DNA of 64,000 nt from Burkholderia lata (GCF_902499335.1 NZ_CABVQK010000023.1:26282-90281); one strand, 5' to 3'; shown: positions 1 through 9,271, counted from the stretch's first letter. The notes: generated from the letters alone by a model not told the origin. Translations and numbers: made by a program.

Positions 1-1187
1 AGCGACTGCCCCTGCACCAGCACGGTGGCGAGGATGACGGCAATGGCGGTGACGAGGATGAAATCGCGCCCCGGAAAACTGTCCGGCAAGCTGGCGGCGA
101 GCGCCAGGGTGATCACCCCTCGCATGCCGGCCCAACTCAATACCGTGGCATCGGCAAGCCCGAGCGGATGGAAGCGGGTCACGCCCAACTTCCGTAGCAG
201 GATGAGCGCGCCGTCCGACACATACACCCAGGCAAACCGCGCGAGGATCACGGAAAGAACGACGATCAGCACCGGTACGCCCATCTCCGCGAGCATCGTG
301 TCGAGCCCGTCGCCGCGCTGGATCAACTCATGCAGCGACGATCCGATGATCAGGAAGACGAACGCCTCGAGAATGAAGATCGTGACTGTCCAGAAGCCCG
401 TGCCGTACAGGCGCGCCGACGCGTTGAGCACGCGATGCTGGAACCAGGCACAGATGAGCCCCGTGGTCACGGTGGCGATCACCCCCGAAACGTGGAAGCG
501 CTCGGCCAGAAGATAGGAGCCCCACGCACATAGCGGGCTGGCGGCGATGACCAGGCTGTCTTCGTCGAGATGGCGCATCAGGAGCACCCAGGCGCCACCG
601 ACGAAGGCGCCGATCAGTACGCCACCCAGCGCGAGCAGTGCGAAGCTGCCAAGGGCTTCGGCCGGACTGAACAGGCCCGTCACGCCCGCTGCCACCGCAA
701 AGCGAAACAGCACGAGGCCCGTCGCATCGTTGAACAGGCTCTCTCCCTCCAGGAGGATCAGGAGGCGGCGCGGCAGTTTGACTTGCTGCAGCGCGGCGCG
801 GGCCGAAACCGCATCCGGCGGCGCGACCAGTGCGCCCAGGGCCGCGCAAGCCGCCCAGGGCAGGGAGGGCACCAGCCAGTGGGTGACGAGGGCCACCACG
901 ACCGTGGTGAAGAGCACCGCACCAATCGCCAGTGCCCCGACGCCCAGCATGTGCCGGCGCAGATGGTCGAGTGAAATTCCCAGGGCGCTGTCCATCAGCA
1001 ACGGGGGCAGAAAGATCACCAGCACCAGTTCCGGATCGATATGCACCTCGGGCAGCCCGGGCAGAAAGGCGATGAAACCGCCGCCGATGATCAGTGCGAC
1101 GGCGGGGGGGAGCCCGAGCTTATGCCCGACATAGTGCAAGACAAGGATCGCCAGTAGCAGCGCAATCATCAATTCGAAAATAGCCAT
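1..1187 (-). CDS. Na+/H+ antiporter, CPA1 family (C-terminal part outside window)
   Basis: Reading the minus strand from the ATG at 1185-1187 gives an uninterrupted frame to the window edge, about 395 residues. It begins MAIFELMIALLLAILVLHYV and is a run of hydrophobic helices. Helix pairs with LIIGGGFIAFLPGLPEV, LVAPPDAVSARAAL and GESLFNDATGLVLF are hallmarks of the NhaP/CPA1 cation:proton antiporters; the aspartates in APPDAV and FNDATG correspond to the ion-binding helices. The protein should exchange cytoplasmic Na+ (or K+) for protons at the inner membrane. Later motifs, SWAGMRGVITLALA among them, fit the same family. The frame is still open at base 1, so the C-terminal end and any cytoplasmic tail are not visible. 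The product class is clear; the ion preference is not. Confidence 0.9.
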   Translation of the reverse strand, partial: MAIFELMIALLLAILVLHYVGHKLGLPPAVALIIGGGFIAFLPGLPEVHIDPELVLVIFLPPLLMDSALGISLDHLRRHMLGVGALAIGAVLFTTVVVALVTHWLVPSLPWAACAALGALVAPPDAVSARAALQQVKLPRRLLILLEGESLFNDATGLVLFRFAVAAGVTGLFSPAEALGSFALLALGGVLIGAFVGGAWVLLMRHLDEDSLVIAASPLCAWGSYLLAERFHVSGVIATVTTGLICAWFQHRVLNASARLYGTGFWTVTIFILEAFVFLIIGSSLHELIQRGDGLDTMLAEMGVPVLIVVLSVILARFAWVYVSDGALILLRKLGVTRFHPLGLADATVLSWAGMRGVITLALAASLPDSFPGRDFILVTAIAVILATVLVQGQS

Positions 1188-1325
1188 GGTGATGGTTTTG
1201 TTGTCAGAGCTTCAGTGGTGAGCTGCCCATGCGCGCTTCAGCCGGACGGAAGGCGCAATGCGGGGCCTGGTTTCCAGAAGCCGGACAGCTTCGGCGTCCG
1301 GCCGGGAGTTTGAAGCGAGCCCCGT

Positions 1326-1838
1326 CTATTTCGTGATCCGGGCAAAGTCGATGCTGGAGATGTGAAGCGCGAGTATCATCGCGGCCCAGTTCGTCGGGCG
1401 GCCATTCCGCACGCTTGGCCGAAAAATCTCGTCGCCCGGTTCGATAGGCATTCCACTCGCCGCACATAACCCTGTCCGTCGGGCATATCCTTTGTGCCAG
1501 GTTTGATAGCCATAATGTCCGCCCGTTGAATCCCGCCACGAAAGCACCACCGTGCTGGACGTCGGTTGATCAAGAATATCGATCGTTGCGCAGCACTTCG
1601 ATCGATCGCCCGAAGTCGTTTTTCTACGTGAATCAACCGCGCAATCCTTGCGTGGCCGGTTGATTCGCGCGCCGTCGCTGCATGCGTTGAGTGAGTGCAT
1701 CATGCGGCGCCAGCGTTCCTCCGGTTCGATTTCGTCGATCGGAATCGGCTTGACGCAGCCAATCCGTGAATCATCGCTTCTTTCCAGTTCGCGAGAATCG
1801 CCATCGATTGACGAAGAGACATTTCCATGACTTCTCAT
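1326..1838 (-). CDS. DUF3331 domain-containing protein
   Basis: This 170-residue protein has no clear signal or membrane segment. Its C-terminal half, with STVVLSWRDSTGGHYGYQ, a basic Arg-rich stretch, CAASGMPIEPGDEIFRP and a closing AAMILAL, matches my memory of the DUF3331 family. That family is abundant in Burkholderia and has unknown function. The paired cysteines and the GD.I.RP segment look like a small metal- or ligand-binding fold, but nothing here shows that. I chose the ATG at 1838 because GAGGTG lies 4 bases upstream; a further in-frame ATG at 1859 has no such site. An AT-rich stretch at 1890-1925 could hold its promoter. The gene stands alone between the antiporter and the efflux locus. 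Confidence 0.6.
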   Translation of the reverse strand: MRSHGNVSSSIDGDSRELERSDDSRIGCVKPIPIDEIEPEERWRRMMHSLNACSDGARINRPRKDCAVDSRRKTTSGDRSKCCATIDILDQPTSSTVVLSWRDSTGGHYGYQTWHKGYARRTGLCAASGMPIEPGDEIFRPSVRNGRPTNWAAMILALHISSIDFARITK

Positions 1839-2003
1839 TTCGCACCTCGCTGCGCGCATGCAGTTGATCAGATCTCTGGAAAAGAAGTTCTTCCGATAAT
1901 TAAATCGAAAATCCGATTTTTATCGTGATTCAGGAAACAACCCGATTCAAAAACAAAGGAATCGCAGTGTGGCCGCACGCGTGCAATGCGCGTCGGCCTG
2001 TTC

Positions 2004-2267
2004 CTACAAGCCGGTTCCGCGCGCCAGTCTGACGAGGTCGATGACCGTCGCGACCAGCGCGGCCAGCAACACGGCGGCGAGTATCAGATAGCTCGGCGTC
2101 TCGCGGATCACGCCGGCGATCGGGTTGTCGGTCGCAGCAGACGAAACGGCGAGGATCAGGCCGTAGATGAGAAACCATCCGGTCGCGATCGTCAGCACGA
2201 CAGCGGCGACCATCAGGAAGCCGATGATCCGTGCCACGCGCCGCCGCGATCCATGGCGCGTGTTCAC
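2004..2267 (-). CDS. Small two-helix membrane protein coupled to the response regulator
   Basis: This 87-residue frame starts with GTG at 2265-2267, which overlaps the stop codon of the upstream response regulator (GTGA overlap). The overlap indicates translational coupling. After a basic N-terminus (NTRHGSRRRVAR) come two hydrophobic helices, about residues 12-38 (IIGFLMVAAVVLTIATGWFL) and 53-78 (SYLILAAVLLAALVATVIDL). I recognise no family. Coupling to the last gene of an efflux/two-component locus suggests an inner-membrane accessory protein of the pump or kinase; this is inference. The gene is easily missed because of its GTG start and short length. Sequence composition matches the neighbours, so there is no sign of transfer. 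Confidence 0.6.
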   Translation of the reverse strand: MNTRHGSRRRVARIIGFLMVAAVVLTIATGWFLIYGLILAVSSAATDNPIAGVIRETPSYLILAAVLLAALVATVIDLVRLARGTGL

Positions 2268-2953
2268 TGGGTGCTGCGCAGCCGGTAGCCGACGCCGCGC
2301 ATCACCTCCGGCATCCCGGACGCGCCCGCGCATTCGAGCTTCTTGCGCAGCCGGCTGATATGGCTGTCGACGGTACGCTCCAGTGCATCGATGTCGGCGA
2401 GGCAGGCGTCGATCAGTTCGCTGCGCGTGAACACGCGGTTCGGCGAGCCGGCCAGGTGCGCGAGCAGCCGGAATTCGGTCAACGTCAGCGAGATGCTGGT
2501 TTCTCCGGTGTCCGTGCGGACCGTGGTCAGGTAGCTTTGCGTGTCGATTTCAAGGTTGCCGACCTTGATGAAGCGTCCCGAGGCGGCCGTTTCGAACCGG
2601 CGCAGGATTGCACGGATGCGCGCGACCACCTCGGCCGGATTGAACGGCTTCGTGATGTAGTCGTCCGCACCGAAACGCAGCCCCTGCAGGCGGTCGATCT
2701 CGCGGTCGAGCGCAGTGATGATGACGATCGGCGTGTCGCCGCGGCGGCGCAGTTCGACCAGGACTTCCCAGCCGTCCTTCTTCGGCATCCTGACGTCGAG
2801 CAGGATCAGGTCGGGCTTCAGCACGGGCTGCACGTCGAGCACGGCCTGGCCGTGACCGACGCGGTAGGTACGAAAGCCGTCGTGGGCGAGGTAGGCGTCG
2901 AGTATTTCGGCGATCTCCGGATCGTCTTCGGCAATGAGTATCAGAGGGTTCAT
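2264..2953 (-). CDS. OmpR-type response regulator, AdeR-like
   Basis: This 229-residue protein has an N-terminal receiver domain (about 1-118) and a C-terminal OmpR/PhoB winged helix (about 130-227). In the receiver the acidic pair is in LIAEDDPE, the phosphoacceptor is Asp53 in LILLDVRMP, and the lysine is in ADDYITKPF. The winged helix carries SLTLTEFRLL, VDSHISRLRKKLE and a closing GVGYRLRS. It resembles the AdeR/BaeR group that controls RND pumps. Its presumed partner kinase is at 9272-10411, beyond the pump genes, so the pair is split around the operon. I chose the ATG at 2953 because translation from further upstream adds a basic, non-conserved tail. The gene runs into the small membrane protein by a 4-base overlap. 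Confidence 0.9.
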   Translation of the reverse strand: MNPLILIAEDDPEIAEILDAYLAHDGFRTYRVGHGQAVLDVQPVLKPDLILLDVRMPKKDGWEVLVELRRRGDTPIVIITALDREIDRLQGLRFGADDYITKPFNPAEVVARIRAILRRFETAASGRFIKVGNLEIDTQSYLTTVRTDTGETSISLTLTEFRLLAHLAGSPNRVFTRSELIDACLADIDALERTVDSHISRLRKKLECAGASGMPEVMRGVGYRLRSTQ

Positions 2954-2989
2954 CGGGTTCACTGGAAGTGAGCGTGACCGGTAGGCGGG

Positions 2990-3016
2990 CCGGCGGCGCG
3001 GCACGTGCGCCGCCGG
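2990..3016. other. Strong GC hairpin between efflux genes and response regulator
   Basis: CCGGCGGCGC at 2990-2999 pairs perfectly with GCGCCGCCGG at 3007-3016 across a 7-base loop. It lies in the 113-base gap between the outer-membrane-factor stop and the response-regulator start. No T-run follows on either strand, so it is not a textbook terminator. It could dampen read-through or protect the upstream message and so uncouple regulator and pump levels. Confidence 0.5.
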
Positions 3017-3066
3017 ACTTCACCGTGCTTTCAGTCGTCGCGAACGGATCGGCGACGGCTCATGGC

Positions 3067-4509
3067 TCAGTTGTTCGCCACGTTGTTGGCGGGAGGCACG
3101 TCGGTGTCGGTCAGCCCGCCACCGAGCGCCTTGTAGAGCGCGACCGCGTTGCCCAGTTCGGCGTTGCGCAGATCCAGCAACGCCTGGCGCGCGGCATACA
3201 GCTGCCGCTGCGAGTCGAGCAGTTCCAGCCGATCCTCGATGCCGGCGCGATAGCGCAGGTTCACGAGATCGGTACGGCGCTCGGCGCTCTTGACGACCTT
3301 CGCTTGCGCATCGATCTGGCGGCTGAAGGTCTCGCGCCCGGCGAGGCCGTCGGCCACTTCGCGGAACGCGGTCTGGATCGAGCGTTCGTACTCGACGACC
3401 GCGCTGGACTTGCGCACTTCCGCGAGATTCAGCTCGGAGCGCAGCCGGCCGCCCTGGAAGATCGGCAGCGTGACCTGCGGCGCGAAGCTCCACACGCGCT
3501 GGCCGCCGTCGAACAGGCTGCCCAACCCCGGGCTGAGGAAGCCGATCGACGAGGTCAGCGACAGGCGCGGGAAGAACGCGGCGCGCGCCGCGCCGATGTC
3601 GGCGTTGGCGGCGACGAGGTTCTGCTCGGCCTGCTGGATGTCCGGCCGGCGGTACAGCAATTCCGACGGCAGCCCGGCCGGCAGTTGCGTCATCACCGGC
3701 TGGCGCTCCAGCGACAGCGGGTCGGGCAGGTTCTTCGGCAGGTCGGTGCCGACCAGCAGCCGCAGTGCGTTGCCCGCCTGCTCGACGGCGCGCGAACGCG
3801 CCTCGAGATCGGCGCTGGCGCTCGCGACCTGGCCTTCGGCCTGCGCGATGTCGACGCCGCTGGCCTGGTCGGCGAGCTTGAGGCGGCGCGCGAGGTCGAG
3901 CGACTGGCGCCAGTCGTTCAGCGTGCGTTCGGACAGCGCGCGCTGCTCCTGCGCGAGACGCTCGGCGAAATACGCGTTGGCCACGGAGCCGACGAGCGCG
4001 ATCTGCACTGCCCGGCGGCCGTGATCGGTCGCGAGGTAGCGCGCGAACGCCGCATCGGACAGCGATTTCACGCGGCCGAACAGGTCGATCTCGAACGCGC
4101 TGAGGCCGATGTTCACGCCGTACTGGTTCTGCGTGTTTTCGAGCAACGGCGGGTTCGATTGCGAGTCGGCGGGCGTGCGCTGACGGGTGAAGCTTGCGCC
4201 GGCACCGATCGACGGCAGGCGCGCGGAACGCTGGATGCCGTACTGCGCTTCGGCAGCCTGCACATTCAGCGCGGCCAGGCGCAGGTCGCGGTTGTTCTCG
4301 AGCGCGAGCTCGATCAGGCGCTGCAGGCGACGGTCGCCGAACATCGTGCGCCAGCCGAGATCGGCCGCGTTCGCGTGCTGGTCGGCCGCGGCAGCGGTCG
4401 TATAGGCGGTCGGCACCGGCATCTCGGGCTTGACCAGCTTCGGCGCCATCGAGCACGCCGACAGCGCGAGCGCGGCGGAAACCGCGGCGGAAAGAATGAG
4501 TGATCGCAT
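3067..4509 (-). CDS. Outer-membrane efflux factor (OprM/NodT-type lipoprotein)
   Basis: This 480-residue protein starts with a lipoprotein signal (MRSLILSAAVSAALALSACS, lipobox LSAC), so it is anchored in the outer membrane. The body shows the duplicated RND outer-membrane-factor architecture: LGWRTMFGDRRLQRLIELAL, a long coiled helical stretch, LLYRRPDIQQAEQNLVAANA and a second helical repeat ending NAELGNAVALYKALGGG. It should form the trimeric exit duct for the pump encoded just upstream. It starts 5 bases after the permease stop codon. I chose the ATG at 4509 because AAGG lies upstream and the lipoprotein signal then begins cleanly; an alternative ATG at 4524 overlaps the permease stop. 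OprM-type assignment is firm; the exact pump name is not. Confidence 0.9.
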   Translation of the reverse strand: MRSLILSAAVSAALALSACSMAPKLVKPEMPVPTAYTTAAAADQHANAADLGWRTMFGDRRLQRLIELALENNRDLRLAALNVQAAEAQYGIQRSARLPSIGAGASFTRQRTPADSQSNPPLLENTQNQYGVNIGLSAFEIDLFGRVKSLSDAAFARYLATDHGRRAVQIALVGSVANAYFAERLAQEQRALSERTLNDWRQSLDLARRLKLADQASGVDIAQAEGQVASASADLEARSRAVEQAGNALRLLVGTDLPKNLPDPLSLERQPVMTQLPAGLPSELLYRRPDIQQAEQNLVAANADIGAARAAFFPRLSLTSSIGFLSPGLGSLFDGGQRVWSFAPQVTLPIFQGGRLRSELNLAEVRKSSAVVEYERSIQTAFREVADGLAGRETFSRQIDAQAKVVKSAERRTDLVNLRYRAGIEDRLELLDSQRQLYAARQALLDLRNAELGNAVALYKALGGGLTDTDVPPANNVANN

Positions 4510-4513
4510 GGCA

Positions 4514-7500
4514 TCAACCTTCATGTTCGTGGGTCACGGTGGCGGGCTTCTTGCCGGATGCGCGCCATGCCGAGATGCGTTCCTGGATGCTCATCACGAA
4601 CACGTAGAAAACCGGAACGAAGAAAATGGCCAGCACGGTGGCGGTCACCATGCCGCCGAACACGCCGGTGCCGATCGCGTGCTGCGTTTCGGCGCTCGCG
4701 CCGGTCGCGATCATCAGCGGTACGACGCCGAGGCCGAACGCGAGCGAGGTCATCAGGATCGGGCGCAGACGCAGCTTCGATGCCTGCACGGCCGACTCGA
4801 TCAGCCCCATGCCTTCCTCGCGCAACTGCTTCGCGACCTCCACGATCAGGATTGCGTTCTTCGCAGACAGGCCGATCACGGTGATCATCCCGACCTTGAA
4901 GAACACGTCGTTCGGCATCCCGCGCAACATCACCGCGCCGAGTGCGCCGATCAGGCCGAGCGGCACCACCAGCATCACCGACAACGGAACCGCCCAGCTC
5001 TCGTAGAGCGCCGCGAGCACCAGGAACACGACGACCATCGACAGCGCCATCAGCATCGGCGCCTGCGAAGCCGACTCACGCTCCTGCAGCGACTGGCCGG
5101 TCCACGCCACCGTGAAGCCCGGCGGCAGCTGCGCGGCCAGACGCTCCATTTCGACCATGGCCGCGCCGCTGGAGTAGCCGGGGGCCGAGCCGCCGGAGAT
5201 ACGTGCAGACGGATAACCCTGGAAGCGCACCAACTGCAGCGGGGTTTCCGACCAGACCGGGCGCACCACTTCGGACAGCGGCACCATGCCGCCGGTCGCG
5301 TTGCGCACGTAGAGCTTCATCACGTTCTCGATCTGCATGCGTGCCGGGGCATCCGCCTGGATGATCACCTGCTGCATGCGGCCCGCGTTCGGGAAGTCGT
5401 TCACGTAGGTCGAGCCCATCGCGGCCGACAGCGTGTCGCTGATGGTCGTGAACGACACGCCGAGCGCTTCGGCCTTCTCGCGGTCGATGTCCAGCTTCAC
5501 GCTCGTGCCGGCCGGCAGGCTGTCCGGATAGACACCGGTCACCACCTTGCTTTGCGCGGCCAGTTCGAGCAGCTTGGCTTCAGCCGCCTTGAGCGCCGCG
5601 TAGCCCTGGTTCGCGCGATCCTGCAGGCGCATCGTGAAGCCCGAGCTGGTACCCAGCCCGTCGATCGCGGGCGGCAACAGGCTCATGACCGTGCCTTCCG
5701 TCACGCCGCCCATCGCGGCCTGCGCGCGCATCGCTTCGTCCATCGCGGTTGCCCCTTCGCGCTTGTCCCAGTCCTTGAGCACCGCGTAGTTCAGTGCCGC
5801 GTTGGAGCCGAGGCCGGAGAAGCCGTAGCCGATGATGGAGATGCTCGACTCGATGCCCGGACGCGATGCGAGGTGCTTCTCGAGGGTCTTGACCACGTCG
5901 CCGGTGCGCTCGACGGTCGAATCCGCCGGGAGCAGGAAGCCGGTCATGAAGTAGCCCTGGTCTTCCTCGGGCAGGAACGACGACGGCAGCATGCGGAAGC
6001 CGAACACCAGCGCGGTGGAAATCGCGACGAACAGCAGCATCACGCGGCCCGTGCGGCCGACCAGCTTGCCGACGCGCGTTTCGTACCAGTTCGTCATGCG
6101 GTCGAAGCGGCGGTTGAACCAGCCGAAGAAGCCGCGCTTCTCGTGGTGGCCATGCTCGACCGGCTTGAGCATCGTCGCGCACAGGGCCGGCGTGAGCGTC
6201 AGCGCGAGCAGGGCCGAGAACATGATCGACACGGCCATCGACATCGTGAACTGCTGATAGATCACGCCGACCGAACCGCTCGACATTGCCATCGGCAGGA
6301 ACACGGCCGTCAGCACCAGCGTGATGCCGATGATTGCGCCGGTGATTTCCTTCATGGCCTTGATCGTCGCGTCCTTCGGCGACAGGCCTTCTTCCACCAT
6401 CAGGCGTTCGACGTTCTCCACGACGACGATCGCGTCGTCGACGATGATGCCGATCGCGAGCACCATGCCGAACATCGTCAGCACGTTGATCGAGAAGCCT
6501 GTCATCAGCATGACCGTGAAGGTGCCGAGCATCGCCACCGGCGCGACGATCGCCGGGATCAGCGTGTAGCGCACGTTCTGCAGGAACAGGTACATCACCA
6601 GGAACACGAGCACCATCGCTTCGATCAGCGTGTGGATCACCTTCTCGATCGAGATCTTCACGAACGGCGCGGTATCGAACGGGATCGAGTAGGTCATGCC
6701 GGCCGGCATCGTCTTGGCGATCATGTCGAGCTGCTCGCGCACGGCCTCGGCGGTCTTCACCGCGTTGGCGCCCGGCGCCAGCTGCACACCGGCGAAGGTG
6801 GCGGGCTTGCCGTTTTCGCTGTTGACGAAGGTGAACGTCTGCGGGCCGAGTTCGACCCGTGCGACGTCGCCGAGCACGACCTTCGAGCCGTTCGCGTTCG
6901 CGCGCAGCACGATCTTCGCGAACTGCTCCGGCGTCGTGAGCTGGCCTTGCGCGGTGAGCGGCACCGTGACGCGCTGGCCCGGCAGCGCGGGCGCCGCACC
7001 GAGGCTGCCCGGGGCGATCTGCACGTTCTGCTGGCTGACGGCCGTCGTCAGGTCGTTCATCGACAGCCCGTAGGTGATCAGCTTCTGCGGATCGACCCAG
7101 ATGCGCATCGCCTGTTCGGAGCCGAACAGTTGCACCTTGCCGACGCCTTCGACACGTCGCAGGTCCTCGACGACGTTGCGCGCCATGTAGTCGGCCAGCG
7201 CGTTTTCGTCATAGCGGCCGCTGTCCGACTTCAGGCCGACGAACAACAGGAAGCCCGTGGCGGCCGACTCCACGATCACGCCGTTTTGCCGCACGACGGG
7301 CGGCAGGCGCGGCTCGACCGACTTGAGCTTGTTCTGCACCTCGACCTGCGCCATCGCCGAATCGGTGCCGGGCTTGAAGGTCGCGGTGATCTTCGCCTGG
7401 CCGGAGGTATCCGACGCCGATTCGAAGTACAGCAGGTTCCGGACGCCGGACAGCTCGCGCTCGATGAGGCTCAGCACGCTGTCGTTCATCGTCTGCGGCG

Positions 7501-7657
7501 TGGCGCCCGGGTAGGTGGCGGTAATGGTGACGGTCGGCGGCGCGACCGACGGATAGCGCGCGACCGGCAGTTCGGGGATGGCGATCAGACCCAGCAGGAT
7601 GATGAAGAGGGCGATCACCCACGCGAAGATCGGGCGCCGGATGAAGAATTGGGACAT
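4514..7657 (-). CDS. RND multidrug efflux permease, HAE1 family, AdeB/AcrB-like
   Basis: At 1047 residues this is the usual length for an HAE1 inner-membrane RND pump. The start MSQFFIRRPIFAWVIALFI is the family signature, followed by a large periplasmic porter domain (IPELPVARYPSVAPP, YPGATPQTM), helices 2-6 and a second half-repeat. The proton relay is visible as two adjacent aspartates in LAIGIIVDDAIVVVENVE. The C-terminal half includes LPSSFLPEEDQGYF and GLSAKNAILIVEVAKQL. The pump should use the proton gradient to extrude amphiphilic drugs via the adjacent membrane-fusion and outer-membrane proteins. The closest match I recall is the AdeB group, which fits the AdeRS-like regulators around it. 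Start ATG at 7657 has AGGGAG upstream. Confidence 0.95.
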   Translation of the reverse strand: MSQFFIRRPIFAWVIALFIILLGLIAIPELPVARYPSVAPPTVTITATYPGATPQTMNDSVLSLIERELSGVRNLLYFESASDTSGQAKITATFKPGTDSAMAQVEVQNKLKSVEPRLPPVVRQNGVIVESAATGFLLFVGLKSDSGRYDENALADYMARNVVEDLRRVEGVGKVQLFGSEQAMRIWVDPQKLITYGLSMNDLTTAVSQQNVQIAPGSLGAAPALPGQRVTVPLTAQGQLTTPEQFAKIVLRANANGSKVVLGDVARVELGPQTFTFVNSENGKPATFAGVQLAPGANAVKTAEAVREQLDMIAKTMPAGMTYSIPFDTAPFVKISIEKVIHTLIEAMVLVFLVMYLFLQNVRYTLIPAIVAPVAMLGTFTVMLMTGFSINVLTMFGMVLAIGIIVDDAIVVVENVERLMVEEGLSPKDATIKAMKEITGAIIGITLVLTAVFLPMAMSSGSVGVIYQQFTMSMAVSIMFSALLALTLTPALCATMLKPVEHGHHEKRGFFGWFNRRFDRMTNWYETRVGKLVGRTGRVMLLFVAISTALVFGFRMLPSSFLPEEDQGYFMTGFLLPADSTVERTGDVVKTLEKHLASRPGIESSISIIGYGFSGLGSNAALNYAVLKDWDKREGATAMDEAMRAQAAMGGVTEGTVMSLLPPAIDGLGTSSGFTMRLQDRANQGYAALKAAEAKLLELAAQSKVVTGVYPDSLPAGTSVKLDIDREKAEALGVSFTTISDTLSAAMGSTYVNDFPNAGRMQQVIIQADAPARMQIENVMKLYVRNATGGMVPLSEVVRPVWSETPLQLVRFQGYPSARISGGSAPGYSSGAAMVEMERLAAQLPPGFTVAWTGQSLQERESASQAPMLMALSMVVVFLVLAALYESWAVPLSVMLVVPLGLIGALGAVMLRGMPNDVFFKVGMITVIGLSAKNAILIVEVAKQLREEGMGLIESAVQASKLRLRPILMTSLAFGLGVVPLMIATGASAETQHAIGTGVFGGMVTATVLAIFFVPVFYVFVMSIQERISAWRASGKKPATVTHEHEG

Positions 7658-7677
7658 GACTGGATGCTCCCTGTGAC

Positions 7678-8835
7678 TCAGTGCGAGGAAGCGGTCTTGA
7701 CCGCTTCAGGCGCTTTCCATGCGGTCGCCGTCACGGTCGCGCCGTCGCTCAGGCGCTCCATGCCTTCGACGACGACCTTCTGGCCCGCCTGCAGACCCGA
7801 CTTGATGCGGTAGCTGCGGTTCGTCAGCTCGCCCACTTCGACGGCCTTCAGGTGCGCCTGGCTTTTCGCGTCGAGCACCCAGACCTGCGGCTTGCCGCCC
7901 GCGCGGACGATCGCCTGTTGCGGCACGGTCAGCGCGTTGTCGTAGTGCCCACGCGGGATGCGGGCACGCACGTACATGCCCGGCAGCAGCTCGCGCTTCG
8001 GGTTGTCGACCAGCACGCGCAGCAGCACGTCGCCGGTGCCCGGGTCGACGTTGACGCCCGAGAACAGCATGCGGCCCTTCACGTCGTAGCGTTTGTCGTC
8101 GTCGCGCAGCACGTCGACCGGCAGCCCGTTGCCCGCGCCGTCCGGCTGGGCCGCGAGCGCCCCGCGCAGCGATTCGAGCGACGCGGCCGGCTGGCGCACG
8201 TCCACGTAGACCTGGTCGATCTGCTGGATACGCGCCATCGGCTGGCTGTCGCTGCTCGCGACCAGCGCACCCTCGGTCACGAGGGCCTGGTCGATGCGGC
8301 CCGTGATCGGCGCCTCGACGGTCGCGAACTTCAGGTCGAGCTGGCGTCGCGCGAGCGTCGCGCGGGCTTGCGCGACGTCGGCGGCAGCCTGGTCGCGTTG
8401 CGACACCGAGTCGTCGTAGACCTGACGGCTGATCGCGTCGGCCTCGACCAGCGGCTTGAGCCGGGTGGTCTGCACCTTGGCCCGTGCGAGCGCGGCTTCC
8501 GCGCGTTGCAGGGCCGCCGCGGCCGTGTCCATGTCGGCCTTGAACGGCGCCGGGTTGATCTGGAACAGCGGCTGGCCGGCACGCACTTCCGTGCCCTGCT
8601 CGAACAGCCGTCGCTGCACGATGCCGCTGACCTGCGGCCGGATCTCGGCGATCCGGACGGCCGCAACGCGGCCCGGCAGGTCTTCGGTCAGGTCGAGACG
8701 CGAGGCTGCCAGCGTCATCGCCGCAACCGGGGTGGCCGGCGCGGCGGCCTGCTGTTCGGAGGGCCCGCAGCCCGCCAGCATCGCCGCCACCAGCGCGCAC
8801 ACGGCGCCGTAGCAGGCTCGTTTCTGATTCTTCAT
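7678..8835 (-). CDS. RND membrane-fusion lipoprotein, AdeA/AcrA-like
   Basis: This 385-residue periplasmic adaptor begins with a lipoprotein signal (lipobox AMLAGCG). It then shows the standard order: barrel-sandwich lipoyl half (RIAEIRPQVSGIVQRRLFEQ), alpha-helical hairpin (about residues 90-160), second lipoyl half (APITGRIDQALVTEGALV), beta-barrel and membrane-proximal domain (LLPGMYVRARIPRG, LTVPQQAIVR). It links the RND permease to the outer-membrane factor. It is the first gene of the pump operon, with the permease starting 20 bases after its stop. The ATG at 8835 has GGAG 6 bases upstream. Expression presumably starts in the 436-base gap upstream, under the AdeR-like regulator. Confidence 0.92.
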   Translation of the reverse strand: MKNQKRACYGAVCALVAAMLAGCGPSEQQAAAPATPVAAMTLAASRLDLTEDLPGRVAAVRIAEIRPQVSGIVQRRLFEQGTEVRAGQPLFQINPAPFKADMDTAAAALQRAEAALARAKVQTTRLKPLVEADAISRQVYDDSVSQRDQAAADVAQARATLARRQLDLKFATVEAPITGRIDQALVTEGALVASSDSQPMARIQQIDQVYVDVRQPAASLESLRGALAAQPDGAGNGLPVDVLRDDDKRYDVKGRMLFSGVNVDPGTGDVLLRVLVDNPKRELLPGMYVRARIPRGHYDNALTVPQQAIVRAGGKPQVWVLDAKSQAHLKAVEVGELTNRSYRIKSGLQAGQKVVVEGMERLSDGATVTATAWKAPEAVKTASSH

Positions 8836-9271
8836 GTGGACTCCTTGGGACGCAGGCACCCATTGGCCCGCATTTTCGGTTCGCAGTGTGGATGCGCCCG
8901 ATGGAGTTTTTTGTGCGGAAAGATGGAGGTTTGATGGAGGAGGCGAAAGAATCGCGAAAGGGGGATGCGAGGGCGGGTCGAGCCCCAGGATGGCGGGCTC
9001 GGGGACGACTGGGCGGTATCCGGAAGCGGGATGGGTGGCACGGGGATCGCGGAATGTCGCAATCGTCTAATGAAACGCCGGTGGCCGTGCGTGCCATCTG
9101 CATGCCCGGGCCGGTGCCCGGGGGGATGCTATTGCGAGGTTCGCTTCGGTGAGGGCGGCGTGCGCATCGCGCGGGCCACGGGCGCCTCCTGTTCAGCGGT
9201 GGCGGGCGTGTGCGCCGCGCCGCGGGGCGGCAGGCCGGCCCACGGGGCGCGTCGACCGCTTGCCGCGAGGC
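8836..9271. promoter_or_regulatory. Intergenic region carrying the likely pump-operon promoter
   Basis: This 436-base gap separates the sensor kinase stop from the adaptor start; both are on the minus strand, so the pump promoter should lie here. Two dyads are visible: GAGCCC/GGGCTC near 8980-9005 and CCCGGG-CCGGTG-CCCGGG near 9105-9125, the latter possibly ending the kinase transcript. I could not find a convincing direct repeat of the AdeR-binding kind. Confidence 0.4.

Noticed and set aside
1204..1539. Second minus-strand frame overlapping the DUF3331 gene
   Set aside because: It is in another frame with low-complexity content and no ribosome site; the DUF3331 frame explains the region better.
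4430..7813. Very long open frame on the plus strand opposite the RND permease
   Set aside because: It is His/Arg/Asp-rich, lacks domains and is antisense to a fully conserved RND protein; high GC produces such frames.
8836..9271. AdeR-type direct repeat in the pump promoter region
   Set aside because: I looked for a repeated 10-mer and saw none that stands out.
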